The translations under genes were made by a program, and so were the position numbers. Below the pieces are notes generated by a model. The model was given only the letters and a program-made list of their open reading frames with translations. It was not told the origin of the DNA and did not search any database. DNA of 64,000 bases from Paraburkholderia nodosa. Lineage in GTDB: Bacteria > Pseudomonadota > Gammaproteobacteria > Burkholderiales > Burkholderiaceae. Positions 18,001-27,152 of this stretch are shown here, one piece after another (within the stretch, counting starts at the first letter, position 1; the number at the start of each line of letters is the position of its first letter). Where the stretch lies: assembly GCF_001718195.1 (NCBI RefSeq), contig NZ_MCNV01000031.1, positions 1 to 64,000 of the forward strand, read 5' to 3'.

Positions 18001-19262
18001 GCTGGTCCGAGCGATTCGGTGCGCGCCTCTCGCGCGAAAACGGCCAGGCCGGCGGCTCGTCGAGCGGCGGCGCGCGCTCGGGCGGTCTTGCGAGCGTCGT
18101 CAACGGCGTGCGTCCCGGACGCTCGCGCATGCTCGACTACGACCACTCGCTGCTGTGGGCCGTCATCGCGCTTCTGGGCCTCGGCGTGGTGATGGTGTAC
18201 TCCGCCTCGATCGCCATGCCCGATTCGCCCAAGTACGCCTCGTACCGCGACTGGGCGTTCCTCGTGCGCCACCTCGTTTCGCTCGTGATCGCTACCGTTG
18301 CGGCGCTCGTTGCGTTCCGTATTCCCGTTTCGACGTGGGAGCGTTACGCGCCCAAGCTCTTTCTCATCTCGCTCGCCATGCTGGTGGTCGTGCTGATTCC
18401 GCACATCGGCAAGGGCGTGAACGGCGCGCGTCGCTGGATTCCGCTCGGCGTCACGAACATGCAGCCGTCGGAAATCATGAAGCTCGCCGTGACGATCTAC
18501 GCTGCGAACTACACGGTGCGCAAGCAGGAATACATGCATAGCTTCGCGAAAGGCTTCCTGCCGATGGCATTCGCCGTGGGCGTGGTCGGCGCGCTGCTGC
18601 TGCTCGAGCCTGACATGGGCGCGTTCATGGTGATCGCCGCGATCGCCATGGGCGTGCTGTTCCTCGGCGGCGTGAACGGCAAGCTGTTCGGCGGCCTCGT
18701 GGCCACGGCAGTGGGCACCTTCACGCTGCTCGTGTGGGCGTCGCCGTGGCGCCGCGAGCGGATCTTCGCGTACCTCGATCCGTGGGACGACCGTTACGCG
18801 CAGGGCAAGGCGTACCAGCTCACGCACTCGCTCATCGCGTTCGGTCGCGGCGAGTGGTTCGGCGTGGGTCTTGGCGGCAGCGTCGAAAAGCTCAACTATC
18901 TGCCGGAAGCGCACACCGACTTCATTCTCGCCGTCATCGGCGAGGAACTCGGTTTCGTCGGCGTCCTCGTCGTGATCCTGCTGTTCTACTGGATCGTGCG
19001 CCGCTCGTTCGAGATCGGCCGCCAGGCGCTCGCGCTCGACCGCACGTTTGCCGGTCTCGTCGCCAAGGGGCTCGGCGTGTGGTTCGGCGCGCAGGCCTTC
19101 ATCAACATGGGCGTGAACCTGGGGCTGTTGCCGACCAAGGGTCTCACGCTGCCCCTCGTGAGCTATGGCGGCTCGGGCATCTTGCTGAACTGCATCGCGG
19201 TGGCGCTGCTGTTGCGTGTGGACTACGAGAACCGGGTCTTGATGCGCGGAGGCAAGGTATGA
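17997..19262 (+). CDS. ftsW: Peptidoglycan glycosyltransferase FtsW
   Basis: A 421-aa SEDS-family polytopic membrane protein that polymerises septal glycan from lipid II, paired with FtsI. About ten membrane segments run from residue 47 onward. The conserved GVNGARRWIPLG loop, the long periplasmic loop with the SEDS signature EAHTDFI, and the C-terminal PLVSYGGSG are visible. The first 40 residues form a Ser/Gly/Arg-rich cytoplasmic tail. The start ATG overlaps the murD stop (ATGA); an earlier in-frame codon lies within murD and was rejected. Confidence 0.96.
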   Translation: MSWSERFGARLSRENGQAGGSSSGGARSGGLASVVNGVRPGRSRMLDYDHSLLWAVIALLGLGVVMVYSASIAMPDSPKYASYRDWAFLVRHLVSLVIATVAALVAFRIPVSTWERYAPKLFLISLAMLVVVLIPHIGKGVNGARRWIPLGVTNMQPSEIMKLAVTIYAANYTVRKQEYMHSFAKGFLPMAFAVGVVGALLLLEPDMGAFMVIAAIAMGVLFLGGVNGKLFGGLVATAVGTFTLLVWASPWRRERIFAYLDPWDDRYAQGKAYQLTHSLIAFGRGEWFGVGLGGSVEKLNYLPEAHTDFILAVIGEELGFVGVLVVILLFYWIVRRSFEIGRQALALDRTFAGLVAKGLGVWFGAQAFINMGVNLGLLPTKGLTLPLVSYGGSGILLNCIAVALLLRVDYENRVLMRGGKV

Positions 19263-20362
19263 CCGCAGCAACGCGCACGCTCATGGTGATGGCCGGCGGC
19301 ACCGGGGGACACGTGTTCCCGGGCCTTGCCGTCGCACATCGCATGGAGCAGTGGGGCTGGCGCGTGGTGTGGCTCGGCAATCCCGCAGGCATGGAAGCGA
19401 CGCTCGTTCCGAAGCACGGCATCACGATGGAATACGTGCGCTTTGGCGGCGTGCGCGGCAAGGGTATCAAGACCAAGCTGATGCTGCCGCTGAACCTGCT
19501 GCGCGCCTGCACGCAGAGCCTCGCGGCGCTGCGCCGCGTGAAGCCCGACGTCGTGCTCGGCATGGGCGGCTACATCACGTTCCCGGCGGGCTTGATGAGC
19601 GCGCTTTCGGGCCGTCCGCTCGTGCTGCATGAACAGAATTCGATTGCGGGTCTCGCGAACAAGGTGCTCGCGAAACTGGCCAGGCGCGTGCTCGTGGCGT
19701 TTCCGGGCGCCTTGCCGAATGCCGAGTGGACCGGCAACCCGATCCGCGAGGCGCTCGAACACGTCGACGCGCCGGCGGCGCGCTACGCCGCGCGCAGCGG
19801 TCCGCTGCGCGTGCTCGTAGTGGGCGGCAGTCTCGGCGCGACGGCGCTCAACGAAGTGGTGCCGCGCGCGCTGTCGCTGCTCGCGCCGCAAGAGCGTCCG
19901 CATATCGTGCATCAGGCGGGCGCGAAGCACATCGACGCCTTGCGTCAAAACTATCTCGACGCCGGACTCGAACTGAATGACACGGTACAGCTCGTGCCGT
20001 TCATCGACGACATGGCGAGCGCCTACCGCAACGCGGATCTCGTGGTCTGCCGTTCGGGCGCAATGACGGTGGCCGAAATCGCGGCCGTGGGCGTGGCGGC
20101 ATGCTTTGTGCCGTTTCCCTACGCCGTGGACGACCACCAGACCACCAACGCCGCGTTCCTTGCCGACAAGGACGCAGCGCTCGTGGTGCAACAACGCGAC
20201 CTGACGGCGGAAGGACTCGCCGACTGGTTGCGGCATCAGACCAGAACATCGCTGGCGGAAATGGCCGGGCGCGCTCGCGCGCTCGCGAAACCCGACGCCG
20301 CCGATCAGGTCGCGCGCATCTGCGCGGCTGTGGCGGGCGTAAGTGCGGGAGGAAAGCAATGA
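19259..20362 (+). CDS. murG: UDP-GlcNAc:lipid I N-acetylglucosaminyltransferase MurG
   Basis: A 367-aa GT-B-fold transferase on the inner face of the membrane that converts lipid I to lipid II. The N-terminal glycine loop AGGTGGHVFPGLAVA is at about residues 12-26, GMGGYITFP near 103 is the second G-loop, and the C-terminal domain has CRSGAMTVAE near 263. It overlaps ftsW by 4 bases and murC by 4 bases (ATGA at 20359). Confidence 0.97.
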   Translation: MTAATRTLMVMAGGTGGHVFPGLAVAHRMEQWGWRVVWLGNPAGMEATLVPKHGITMEYVRFGGVRGKGIKTKLMLPLNLLRACTQSLAALRRVKPDVVLGMGGYITFPAGLMSALSGRPLVLHEQNSIAGLANKVLAKLARRVLVAFPGALPNAEWTGNPIREALEHVDAPAARYAARSGPLRVLVVGGSLGATALNEVVPRALSLLAPQERPHIVHQAGAKHIDALRQNYLDAGLELNDTVQLVPFIDDMASAYRNADLVVCRSGAMTVAEIAAVGVAACFVPFPYAVDDHQTTNAAFLADKDAALVVQQRDLTAEGLADWLRHQTRTSLAEMAGRARALAKPDAADQVARICAAVAGVSAGGKQ

Positions 20363-21753
20363 AACACATCGTCAAACATATCCATTTCGTTGGCATCGGC
20401 GGCGCGGGCATGAGCGGCATCGCCGAAGTGCTCGTCAACCTCGGCTATCAGGTAAGCGGCTCGGACCTCGCGAAGAACGGGGTCACCGATCGACTCGCCG
20501 CGCTCGGCGCGCGCATCGCGATCGGCCATGCCGAAGAAAACATCGAAGGCGCGAATGCCGTGGTCGTTTCGACCGCGGTGCGCAGCGACAACCCCGAAGT
20601 GCTCGCGGCACGCCATCGCCGCATTCCCATCGTGCCGCGCGCCGTGATGCTCGCGGAACTGATGCGTCTGAAGCAGGGCATCGCGATCGCAGGCACGCAC
20701 GGCAAGACCACCACGACCTCGCTCGTGGCGAGCGTGCTGGCCGCGGGCGGGCTCGATCCGACCTTCGTGATCGGCGGGCGCCTGATCAGTGCGGGCGCGA
20801 ACGCGCGCCTCGGCACGGGCGATTTCATCGTGGCGGAAGCCGACGAATCGGACGCATCGTTCCTGAACCTGTTTCCGGTGATCGAAGTCATTACGAACAT
20901 CGACGCCGATCACATGGACACCTACGGGCACGACTTCGCGCGCCTGAAGCAGGCGTTCATCGAGTTCACGCATCGCCTGCCGTTCTATGGCATTGCGGTG
21001 CTGTGCGTGGACGACCCGAACGTGAAGGAGATTCTGCCGTTCGTCTCGAAGCCGATCATCCGTTACGGCTTCGCGTCCGACGCGCAGGTGCGCGCGGTCA
21101 ACGTGATTGCCCGAGAAGGCAAGATGTACTTCACGGTGATGCGCGAAGACGCGCCGTCGCTCGACATCGTGCTGAATCTGCCGGGCACGCACAACGTGCA
21201 GAACGCGCTCGCCGCGATTGCGATCGCGACCGAACTCGAAGTGAAGGACGCCGATATTCAACGCGCGCTCGCGGAATTCAACGGCGTAGGCCGTCGTTTT
21301 CAGCGCTATGGCGAAATTCCCGTCAACGGCGGCGGCGCCTGGACGTTGATCGACGACTATGGCCATCACCCGGTGGAAATGGCCGCGACGATCGCAGCGG
21401 CGCGCGGCGCGTTTCCCGAGCGCCGTCTCGTGCTGGCGTTCCAGCCGCACCGCTATACGCGTACGCGCGACTGTTTCGAAGACTTCGTGCGCGTGCTGTC
21501 GACCGTCGATGCGCTCGTGCTGACCGATGTCTATGCGGCCGGCGAAGCGCCGATCGTCGCAGCCGATGGCCGCGCGCTCGCACGCGCGATTCGCGTGGCG
21601 GGCAAGGTCGAGCCGGTGTTCGTCGAGACCGTGGATGAAGTGCCGGAGGCGCTCGCAGCGGTCGTGCGCGACGGCGATGTGGTGATTACGATGGGCGCGG
21701 GTTCGATCGGCGGCGTGCCGGGTCGAATCGCCCAACAGGAACAGAAGGCGTGA
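20359..21753 (+). CDS. murC: UDP-N-acetylmuramate--L-alanine ligase MurC
   Basis: A 464-aa cytoplasmic ligase that attaches L-alanine to UDP-MurNAc, the first stem-peptide step. The dinucleotide-like N-terminal motif HFVGIGGAGMSGIAEVL starts at residue 9, the P-loop GTHGKTTTTS is near 113, and DDYGHHPVE near 333 is the MurC C-terminal signature. The start MKHIVKHIH has GGGAGGAAAG just upstream; longer frames overlap murG. Confidence 0.97.
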   Translation: MKHIVKHIHFVGIGGAGMSGIAEVLVNLGYQVSGSDLAKNGVTDRLAALGARIAIGHAEENIEGANAVVVSTAVRSDNPEVLAARHRRIPIVPRAVMLAELMRLKQGIAIAGTHGKTTTTSLVASVLAAGGLDPTFVIGGRLISAGANARLGTGDFIVAEADESDASFLNLFPVIEVITNIDADHMDTYGHDFARLKQAFIEFTHRLPFYGIAVLCVDDPNVKEILPFVSKPIIRYGFASDAQVRAVNVIAREGKMYFTVMREDAPSLDIVLNLPGTHNVQNALAAIAIATELEVKDADIQRALAEFNGVGRRFQRYGEIPVNGGGAWTLIDDYGHHPVEMAATIAAARGAFPERRLVLAFQPHRYTRTRDCFEDFVRVLSTVDALVLTDVYAAGEAPIVAADGRALARAIRVAGKVEPVFVETVDEVPEALAAVVRDGDVVITMGAGSIGGVPGRIAQQEQKA

Positions 21754-21758
21754 GTGAC

Positions 21759-22700
21759 ATGAGCAGTATCGATCCGAAACAATTTGGCAAGGTCGCGGTG
21801 CTGTACGGCGGCGTGTCCGCTGAGCGGGAGGTATCGCTCAAGTCGGGCACGCTGGTGCTGCAGGCGCTGCAGAGCGCCGGCATCGACGCGCATCCGTTCG
21901 ACCCGTCCGAGCGCCCGCTTTCCGCGCTCAAGGACGAAGGTTTCGTGCGCGCGTTCAACGCGCTGCACGGCGGCTACGGCGAGAACGGCCAGATCCAGGG
22001 CGCGCTCGACTTTTACGGCATTCGCTATACGGGCACGGGTGTGCTCGGCTCCGCGCTCGGGCTCGACAAGTTCCGCAGCAAGCTCGTGTGGCAGCAGCTC
22101 GGCATTCCCACGCCGCCGTTCGAAGTGGTGTTGCGCGGCGACGACTACGCGGCGCGCGCGCCGCAGATCGTCGCGAAGCTCGGCCTGCCGCTCTTCGTGA
22201 AGCCCGCGAGCGAAGGCTCGAGCGTGGCCGTGATCAAGGTGAAGGCGGAAAGCCAACTCGTGCCGGCGCTCGAAGAAGCCGCGAAGTTCGACAAGATCGT
22301 GCTGGTGGAAAAGAGCATCGAAGGCGGCGGCGAGTACACCGCGTGCATCGCGGGCGACCTCGATCTGCCGATCATCAAGATCGTGCCGGCGGGTGAGTTC
22401 TACGACTACGACGCGAAGTACATCCTCGACACGACGCAGTATCTGATTCCCTGCGGCGTCGCGCCGGAGAAAGAGGCGGAACTGAAGAAGCTCGCGCGCC
22501 GCGCGTTCGACGTGCTCGGCTGCACCGACTGGGGCCGCGCCGATTTCATGATGGACGGTGCAGGCAACGCGTACTTCCTCGAAGTGAACACGGCGCCGGG
22601 CATGACCGATCACTCGCTGCCGCCGAAGGCCGCGCGCTCGGTAGGCATCGAGTATCGCGATCTGGTGGTGCGCGTGCTGGCACAGACGCTAAAAGATTGA
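21759..22700 (+). CDS. ddlB: D-alanine--D-alanine ligase DdlB
   Basis: A 313-aa ATP-grasp ligase that makes the D-Ala-D-Ala dipeptide used by MurF. VLYGGVSAEREVSLKSG is near the N-terminus (with the catalytic Glu), KPASEGSSVAV near residue 148, EKSIEGGGEYT near 183, and FLEVNTAPGMTDHS near 273 gives metal ligands and the omega loop. Two starts are possible: GTG at 21750 overlapping the murC stop, or ATG at 21759. The ATG was chosen because AAGG lies 10 bases before it and the GTG has no room for a ribosome site. Confidence 0.95.
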   Translation: MSSIDPKQFGKVAVLYGGVSAEREVSLKSGTLVLQALQSAGIDAHPFDPSERPLSALKDEGFVRAFNALHGGYGENGQIQGALDFYGIRYTGTGVLGSALGLDKFRSKLVWQQLGIPTPPFEVVLRGDDYAARAPQIVAKLGLPLFVKPASEGSSVAVIKVKAESQLVPALEEAAKFDKIVLVEKSIEGGGEYTACIAGDLDLPIIKIVPAGEFYDYDAKYILDTTQYLIPCGVAPEKEAELKKLARRAFDVLGCTDWGRADFMMDGAGNAYFLEVNTAPGMTDHSLPPKAARSVGIEYRDLVVRVLAQTLKD

Positions 22701-22760
22701 ACCCCTGATTAATCTCTGACTGACGAATTGCCGAACCGGAAGTGAACCGACAATCTCGAA

Positions 22761-23516
22761 ATGTGGAATAACGTACGCCAGCTCAACCTTGCCGCCAACG
22801 CGTTGCACGCGCTGCTCGCGCTCGCGCTGCTGGCGGCGGGCTGCTACTGGCTCGTGCAGCGTCCGAACTTCGCGCTGCGAGAGATCCGCATCGAGGGCGA
22901 TACCGAGCACATCAACTCGCCCACCGTGCGTGCGAGCGTGGTCGGCCGGCTGAAGGGCAACTTCTTCACGGTCGATCTCGATACGGCGCGCGCCGCGTTC
23001 GAGCAGATGCCGTGGGTGCGTCATGCGAGCGTGCGCCGCGTGTGGCCCAACGCATTGGCTGTCACGCTCGAAGAGTACAAACCGCTGGGCACGTGGGGCA
23101 GCGATCAGCTCGTGAGCACGGACGGCGAGCTGTTCACGGCGAACCAGGGCGAACTCGACGAAGAGTTGCCCGCGTTCGACGGCCCCGACGGCACCGCGCC
23201 CGAGGTGGTTGCGCGCTACCGCGACCTGGAGAAGTGGTTCGCGCCGCTCGGGCTCACGCCCGACGAAGTGACGCTCTCGCCGCGTTACGCATGGACGGTG
23301 AAGCTCTCGAACGGCATGCAGGTGGAGCTGGGCCGCGAGCGCAACGCCGACACACTGAGCGAGCGTTCGCACCGCCTCATCGCGGCATGGTCGGCGGTGA
23401 CGCAACGTTGGGGCAAAGCAATCGAATACGCGGACTTGCGTTATCCGAACGGGTTTGCGATAAGGGCGGCCGGTATGCGCTTCATCAGTGACACGCCCGC
23501 TCCGGGCAAGAAGTAA
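22761..23516 (+). CDS. ftsQ: Cell division protein FtsQ
   Basis: A 251-aa bitopic membrane protein that links early and late divisome parts and holds the FtsBL pair. It has one membrane segment (about residues 13-32), then a POTRA domain (FALREIRIEGDTEHIN through VDLDTARAAFEQMPWVRHASVRRVWP) and the FtsQ beta domain. Gap of 60 bases after ddlB and 27 before ftsA. Confidence 0.95.
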   Translation: MWNNVRQLNLAANALHALLALALLAAGCYWLVQRPNFALREIRIEGDTEHINSPTVRASVVGRLKGNFFTVDLDTARAAFEQMPWVRHASVRRVWPNALAVTLEEYKPLGTWGSDQLVSTDGELFTANQGELDEELPAFDGPDGTAPEVVARYRDLEKWFAPLGLTPDEVTLSPRYAWTVKLSNGMQVELGRERNADTLSERSHRLIAAWSAVTQRWGKAIEYADLRYPNGFAIRAAGMRFISDTPAPGKK

Positions 23517-23543
23517 CAGGACATCACACGCAACGAGCACGAT

Positions 23544-24776
23544 ATGAGTAAAGACTATAAGGATCTGCTGGTCAGCCTCGACATCGGGACGTCGAAGGTG
23601 GTGGCCGTCGTCGCCGAATTGAAGGGCGAAGGCCACTACGAAGTGATCGGTCTCGGCCAGAGCGAATCGAAAGGTCTCAAGAAGGGCGTGGTGGTGAACA
23701 TCGAGGCCACTGTGCAGTCTATCCAGCGAGCGCTCGAAGAAGCGGAACTCATGGCCGACTGCAAGATCACTAACGTATTCACCGGTATTGCGGGCAGCCA
23801 CATTCGCAGCTTCAACTCGAGCGGCATGGTTGCCATCAAGGAGAAGGAAGTCACGCAGGCGGACGTCGCGCGCGTGATCGAAACGGCGAAGGCGATCAAC
23901 ATCCCGACCGACCAGCAGGTGCTGCATATCCTCACGCAGGAATTCATCATCGACGGCCAGGAAGATGTGCGCGAGCCGATCGGCATGAGCGGCATCCGTC
24001 TGGAAGTGAAGGTGCATATCGTGACGGGCGCGGTGAGCGCGGCGCAGAACATCGTGAAGTGCGTGCGCCGCTGCGGTCTCGAAGTGAACGACCTCATCCT
24101 GCAGCCGCTCGCTTCGTCGCTGGCGGTGCTGACCGAGGACGAGAAGGAACTGGGCGTGGTGCTCGTCGACGTCGGCGGCGGCACGACCGACATCGCGATC
24201 TTCAGCGAAGGCGCGATTCGCCATACCGCGGTGATTCCGATCGCGGGCGACCAGGTGACGAGCGACATCGCCATGGCGCTGCGCACGCCCACGCCCGACG
24301 CGGAAGACATCAAGGTGAGCTACGGCATCGCGAAGCAGGCGCTCGCCGATCCGGACGAGATGATCGAAGTGCCGGGGCTGGGCGAGCGCGGTCCGCGCAC
24401 GCTGTCGCGCCAGGCGCTTGCCGCCGTGATCGAGCCGCGCGTGGAAGAGCTTTTTTCGCTCGTGCAGCAGGTGGTGCGCGAGTCGGGCTACGAAGAACTG
24501 TTGAGCTCGGGCGTCGTGCTGACGGGCGGCGCCGCGATGATGCCGGGCATGGTGGAGCTGGGCGAGGACATTTTCCTGAAGCCGGTGCGCATCGGCGTGC
24601 CGGAATACGCAGGCGGTCTGGCCGACGTGGTGCGCAATCCGCGCTACTCGACGGCGATGGGCCTGCTCGTCGAAGGCCGCTCGCAGCGTATGCGCGGGCG
24701 CAAGGTTGCAGTGCAGTCGGGGTCGATGGGCCAGGTCTTTTCACGCATGAAGGACTGGTTCCTCGGCAACTTCTGA
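23544..24776 (+). CDS. ftsA: Cell division protein FtsA
   Basis: A 410-aa actin-like ATPase that tethers FtsZ to the membrane and recruits later divisome proteins. The phosphate-1 motif LDIGTSKVVAVV is at residues 13-24, the 1C/SHS2 domain lies at about 84-165, and the phosphate-2 motif VDVGGGTTDIA is near 210. The C-terminal amphipathic membrane-targeting helix is visible (FSRMKDWFLGNF). It ends 141 bases before ftsZ. Confidence 0.97.
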   Translation: MSKDYKDLLVSLDIGTSKVVAVVAELKGEGHYEVIGLGQSESKGLKKGVVVNIEATVQSIQRALEEAELMADCKITNVFTGIAGSHIRSFNSSGMVAIKEKEVTQADVARVIETAKAINIPTDQQVLHILTQEFIIDGQEDVREPIGMSGIRLEVKVHIVTGAVSAAQNIVKCVRRCGLEVNDLILQPLASSLAVLTEDEKELGVVLVDVGGGTTDIAIFSEGAIRHTAVIPIAGDQVTSDIAMALRTPTPDAEDIKVSYGIAKQALADPDEMIEVPGLGERGPRTLSRQALAAVIEPRVEELFSLVQQVVRESGYEELLSSGVVLTGGAAMMPGMVELGEDIFLKPVRIGVPEYAGGLADVVRNPRYSTAMGLLVEGRSQRMRGRKVAVQSGSMGQVFSRMKDWFLGNF

Positions 24777-24917
24777 CGACAGAAGTCGCAGGACAGAAGG
24801 CGAAGTACAAGCTTCGAAAATCGCGCTGGTGACGGCGGCTAGCGCGCAGTGGAAGGTTGCCCGATCTTCCACTGGATAACGGCCGAGGAGCGGAATCTTT
24901 TTCTTGACGGAGGCAAC

Positions 24918-26120
24918 ATGGAATTCCAGATGCTGGAAACCGAAACCAACGGCACCATCATCAAGGTGGTAGGCGTTGGTGGTGCGGGCGGCAATGCCGT
25001 GCAGCACATGATCAACCGCGGCGTGCAAGGCGTCGATTTCATCGTGATGAACACGGACGCACAGGCGCTCTCGCGCTCGCGTGCATCGGCCGTGATTCAA
25101 CTCGGCAACACGGGCCTCGGCGCCGGTGCGAAGCCGGAGATGGGCCGCGCGGCAGCAGAAGAAGCCCGTGAGCGCATCGCCGACGCACTGCGCGGCGCGC
25201 ACATGGTGTTCATCACCGCCGGCATGGGCGGCGGCACCGGCACGGGCGCAGCCCCGGTCGTCGCGCAGATCGCCAAGGAGATGGGCATTCTCACCGTTGG
25301 CGTGGTGAGCAAGCCGTTCGAGTTCGAAGGCGGCAAGCGTATGCGCGTGGCGGAAGCCGGCTCGCAGCAACTGGAGGATCACGTCGACTCGCTGATCGTC
25401 GTCCTGAACGACAAGCTGTTCGACGTGATGGGCGATGACGCCGAGATGGACAAGTGCTTCCAGTGCGCGGACGACGTTCTGAACAACGCAGTCGCAGGCA
25501 TCGCCGAAATCATCAACGTCGACGGTCTCGTGAACGTCGACTTCGAAGACGTGAAGACGGTGATGGGCGAGCAGGGCAAGGCGATGATGGGCACGGCGAC
25601 GGTTGCCGGCGTCGATCGCGCACGCCTCGCGGCGGAACAGGCCGTGGCGAGCCCGCTGCTCGAAGGCGTCGATCTGTCGGGCGCGCGCGGCGTGCTGGTC
25701 AACATCACGTCGAGCCGTTCGCTGCGTCTGTCGGAAACGCGCGAAGTGATGAACACCATCAAGAGCTATGCTGCAGAAGACGCGACGGTGATCTTCGGTG
25801 CGGTGTACGACGACGCGATGGGCGACGCACTGCGCGTGACGGTGGTGGCAACGGGCCTCGGCCGCGCTGCGAAGAAGCAGCAAGCCGCGCCGATGCAACT
25901 GCTGCGTACGGGCACGGACAACCAGCCGATCCCGGCTCCGGCGGGTTCGTACGCACCGCAGCACAGCGGCCACGGCAACACGGCCGACTACGGCGCGCTC
26001 GACACGCCGGCAGTGTGGCGCACGTCGCGCGACACCGCGGCTTCGCACGTGCAGGCGCTGCAGGAAAAGGGCGTCGACACGTACGATATCCCGGCGTTCC
26101 TGCGCAAGCAGGCGGACTGA
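24918..26120 (+). CDS. ftsZ: Cell division protein FtsZ
   Basis: A 400-aa tubulin-like GTPase that forms the Z ring. The N-terminal KVVGVGGAGGNAV and the tubulin signature GGGTGTGAAPV near residue 104 bind GTP, and the T7 loop with DFEDV near 210 carries the catalytic acidic residues. A linker follows from about 320, and the conserved C-terminal peptide YDIPAFLRKQ binds FtsA and ZapD-type partners. The start MEFQML was chosen over an upstream codon at 24849 because GACGGAGG lies right before it. Confidence 0.98.
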   Translation: MEFQMLETETNGTIIKVVGVGGAGGNAVQHMINRGVQGVDFIVMNTDAQALSRSRASAVIQLGNTGLGAGAKPEMGRAAAEEARERIADALRGAHMVFITAGMGGGTGTGAAPVVAQIAKEMGILTVGVVSKPFEFEGGKRMRVAEAGSQQLEDHVDSLIVVLNDKLFDVMGDDAEMDKCFQCADDVLNNAVAGIAEIINVDGLVNVDFEDVKTVMGEQGKAMMGTATVAGVDRARLAAEQAVASPLLEGVDLSGARGVLVNITSSRSLRLSETREVMNTIKSYAAEDATVIFGAVYDDAMGDALRVTVVATGLGRAAKKQQAAPMQLLRTGTDNQPIPAPAGSYAPQHSGHGNTADYGALDTPAVWRTSRDTAASHVQALQEKGVDTYDIPAFLRKQAD

Positions 26121-26383
26121 CACGCGAGCCGATCTGACTGCGGCAGGGCACGTGTTGCCCTCGCCCGCAGACAGACAGCGCGCTGCGTAGCAATGAAGGC
26201 GAGCAGGACCAGCAAGGCCGCATCCGCGAGGATGCGCGGCAGGGACGGTTGCCCGCCACGCGTTGAGCGTGGGGGAAAGGCGCGGTGTCGCCAGGCGTTC
26301 CTGTGTAACCTTGGAGTACATCGTTGCCCAACATTGCACGACGCCAGCGCGACACGCTTGCGCATCGTTGCGAAGGACGAGTC
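26121..26383 (+). terminator. Hairpin-rich gap after ftsZ
   Basis: The 263-bp gap has several short hairpins: GGGCA/TGCCC after the ftsZ stop, CGCATCC/GGATGCG (26219-26225, 26230-26236) and CCACGC/GCGTGG (26256-26261, 26267-26272). None has a clear U-tract, so termination here may be partial or Rho-dependent. I see no confident promoter for the peroxiredoxin. Confidence 0.4.
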
Positions 26384-26893
26384 ATGATCAAACAGGGTGA
26401 AACGCTGCCCGAAGCGACCCTCTTCGAGTTCGTCGAAGACGCGCGCGAGGGTTGCACGCTGGGGCCGAACAGCTTCGACGTGCAAAAGGAAGCGGCGGGC
26501 AAGCGCGTGGTGATCTTCGGATTGCCGGGCGCATTCACGCCAACGTGCTCCGCGAAGCACGTGCCGGGTTACGTCGAACACTTCGACGCGCTGCGCGCGG
26601 CCGGTATCGACGAGGTCTGGTGCGTGTCCGTCAACGACGCGTTCGTCATGGGCGCGTGGGGACGCGATCAGCGTACCTCGGGCAAGGTACGCATGATGGC
26701 CGACGGCAGCGCAGCGTTGACTCGTGCACTCGGACTGGAGCAGGATTTGTCGGCGCGTGGCATGGGAATCCGCTCCCAGCGCTATGCGATGGTGGTCGAC
26801 GACGGCGTGGTCAAGACGCTGCACGTCGAAGCACCCGGCAAGTTCGAAGTGAGCGATGCTGCGAGCATACTCGCCACGTTGACCCGCGCATGA
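26384..26893 (+). CDS. Peroxiredoxin (Prx5-like, AhpC/TSA superfamily)
   Basis: A 169-aa thiol peroxidase that reduces hydrogen peroxide and alkyl peroxides. The universal peroxidatic motif P-x3-T-x2-C is PGAFTPTC, with the active Cys55. The PGAFTPTCSAKHVPGYVE pattern and the WCVSVNDAFVM strand place it in the Prx5 group. Another Cys at 24 and one in EVWCVS could act as resolving residue; the exact mechanism is not clear. MIKQGETLPE was chosen as start since family homology begins there. It lies between ftsZ and lpxC, an order I recall from other Burkholderia genomes. Confidence 0.93.
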   Translation: MIKQGETLPEATLFEFVEDAREGCTLGPNSFDVQKEAAGKRVVIFGLPGAFTPTCSAKHVPGYVEHFDALRAAGIDEVWCVSVNDAFVMGAWGRDQRTSGKVRMMADGSAALTRALGLEQDLSARGMGIRSQRYAMVVDDGVVKTLHVEAPGKFEVSDAASILATLTRA

Positions 26894-26971
26894 GCGCGTT
26901 CGCGGGCGCGGCGTTGCCCCGAAGCAACGTGCACCTGCGGCGTAAATGTGACAGGCCATTACGTGAACCCA

Positions 26972-27018
26972 GCGGGCCGATTACCCCGGGAACGCCTCCG
27001 TTCCGGGCATCGGCCCGC
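26972..27018. repeat. Two-tier hairpin upstream of lpxC
   Basis: An outer perfect stem GCGGGCCGAT / ATCGGCCCGC (26972-26981, 27009-27018) encloses an inner near-perfect stem CCCGGGAACG / CGTTCCGGG with one bulged base. It lies after the peroxiredoxin and before the lpxC -10 box. It is probably a transcription barrier, although no U-tract follows. Confidence 0.6.
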
Positions 27019-27093
27019 GCTCCATCCCCATTGGGTAACACGGGGAAACAGTTTGTCACGCCGGTGAAAAAGACGGACTCGGCGCAACTGGAG

Positions 27094-27099
27094 TATAAT
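27094..27099 (+). promoter_or_regulatory. Candidate -10 box of lpxC
   Basis: A consensus TATAAT lies about 55 bases upstream of the chosen lpxC start. There is no good -35 hexamer at 16-18 bp, so activator help or a weak -35 is likely. It implies that lpxC can be transcribed apart from the division cluster. Confidence 0.5.
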
Positions 27100-27152
27100 T
27101 CGTGCTATGAATTAAAAAGTCCCGATTGGGATTTTCAATGAGCAAGAAGACC

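Noticed and set aside
27053..27099. TTGTCA as -35 for the lpxC TATAAT
   Set aside because: The spacing is about 35 bp, far too long for sigma70.
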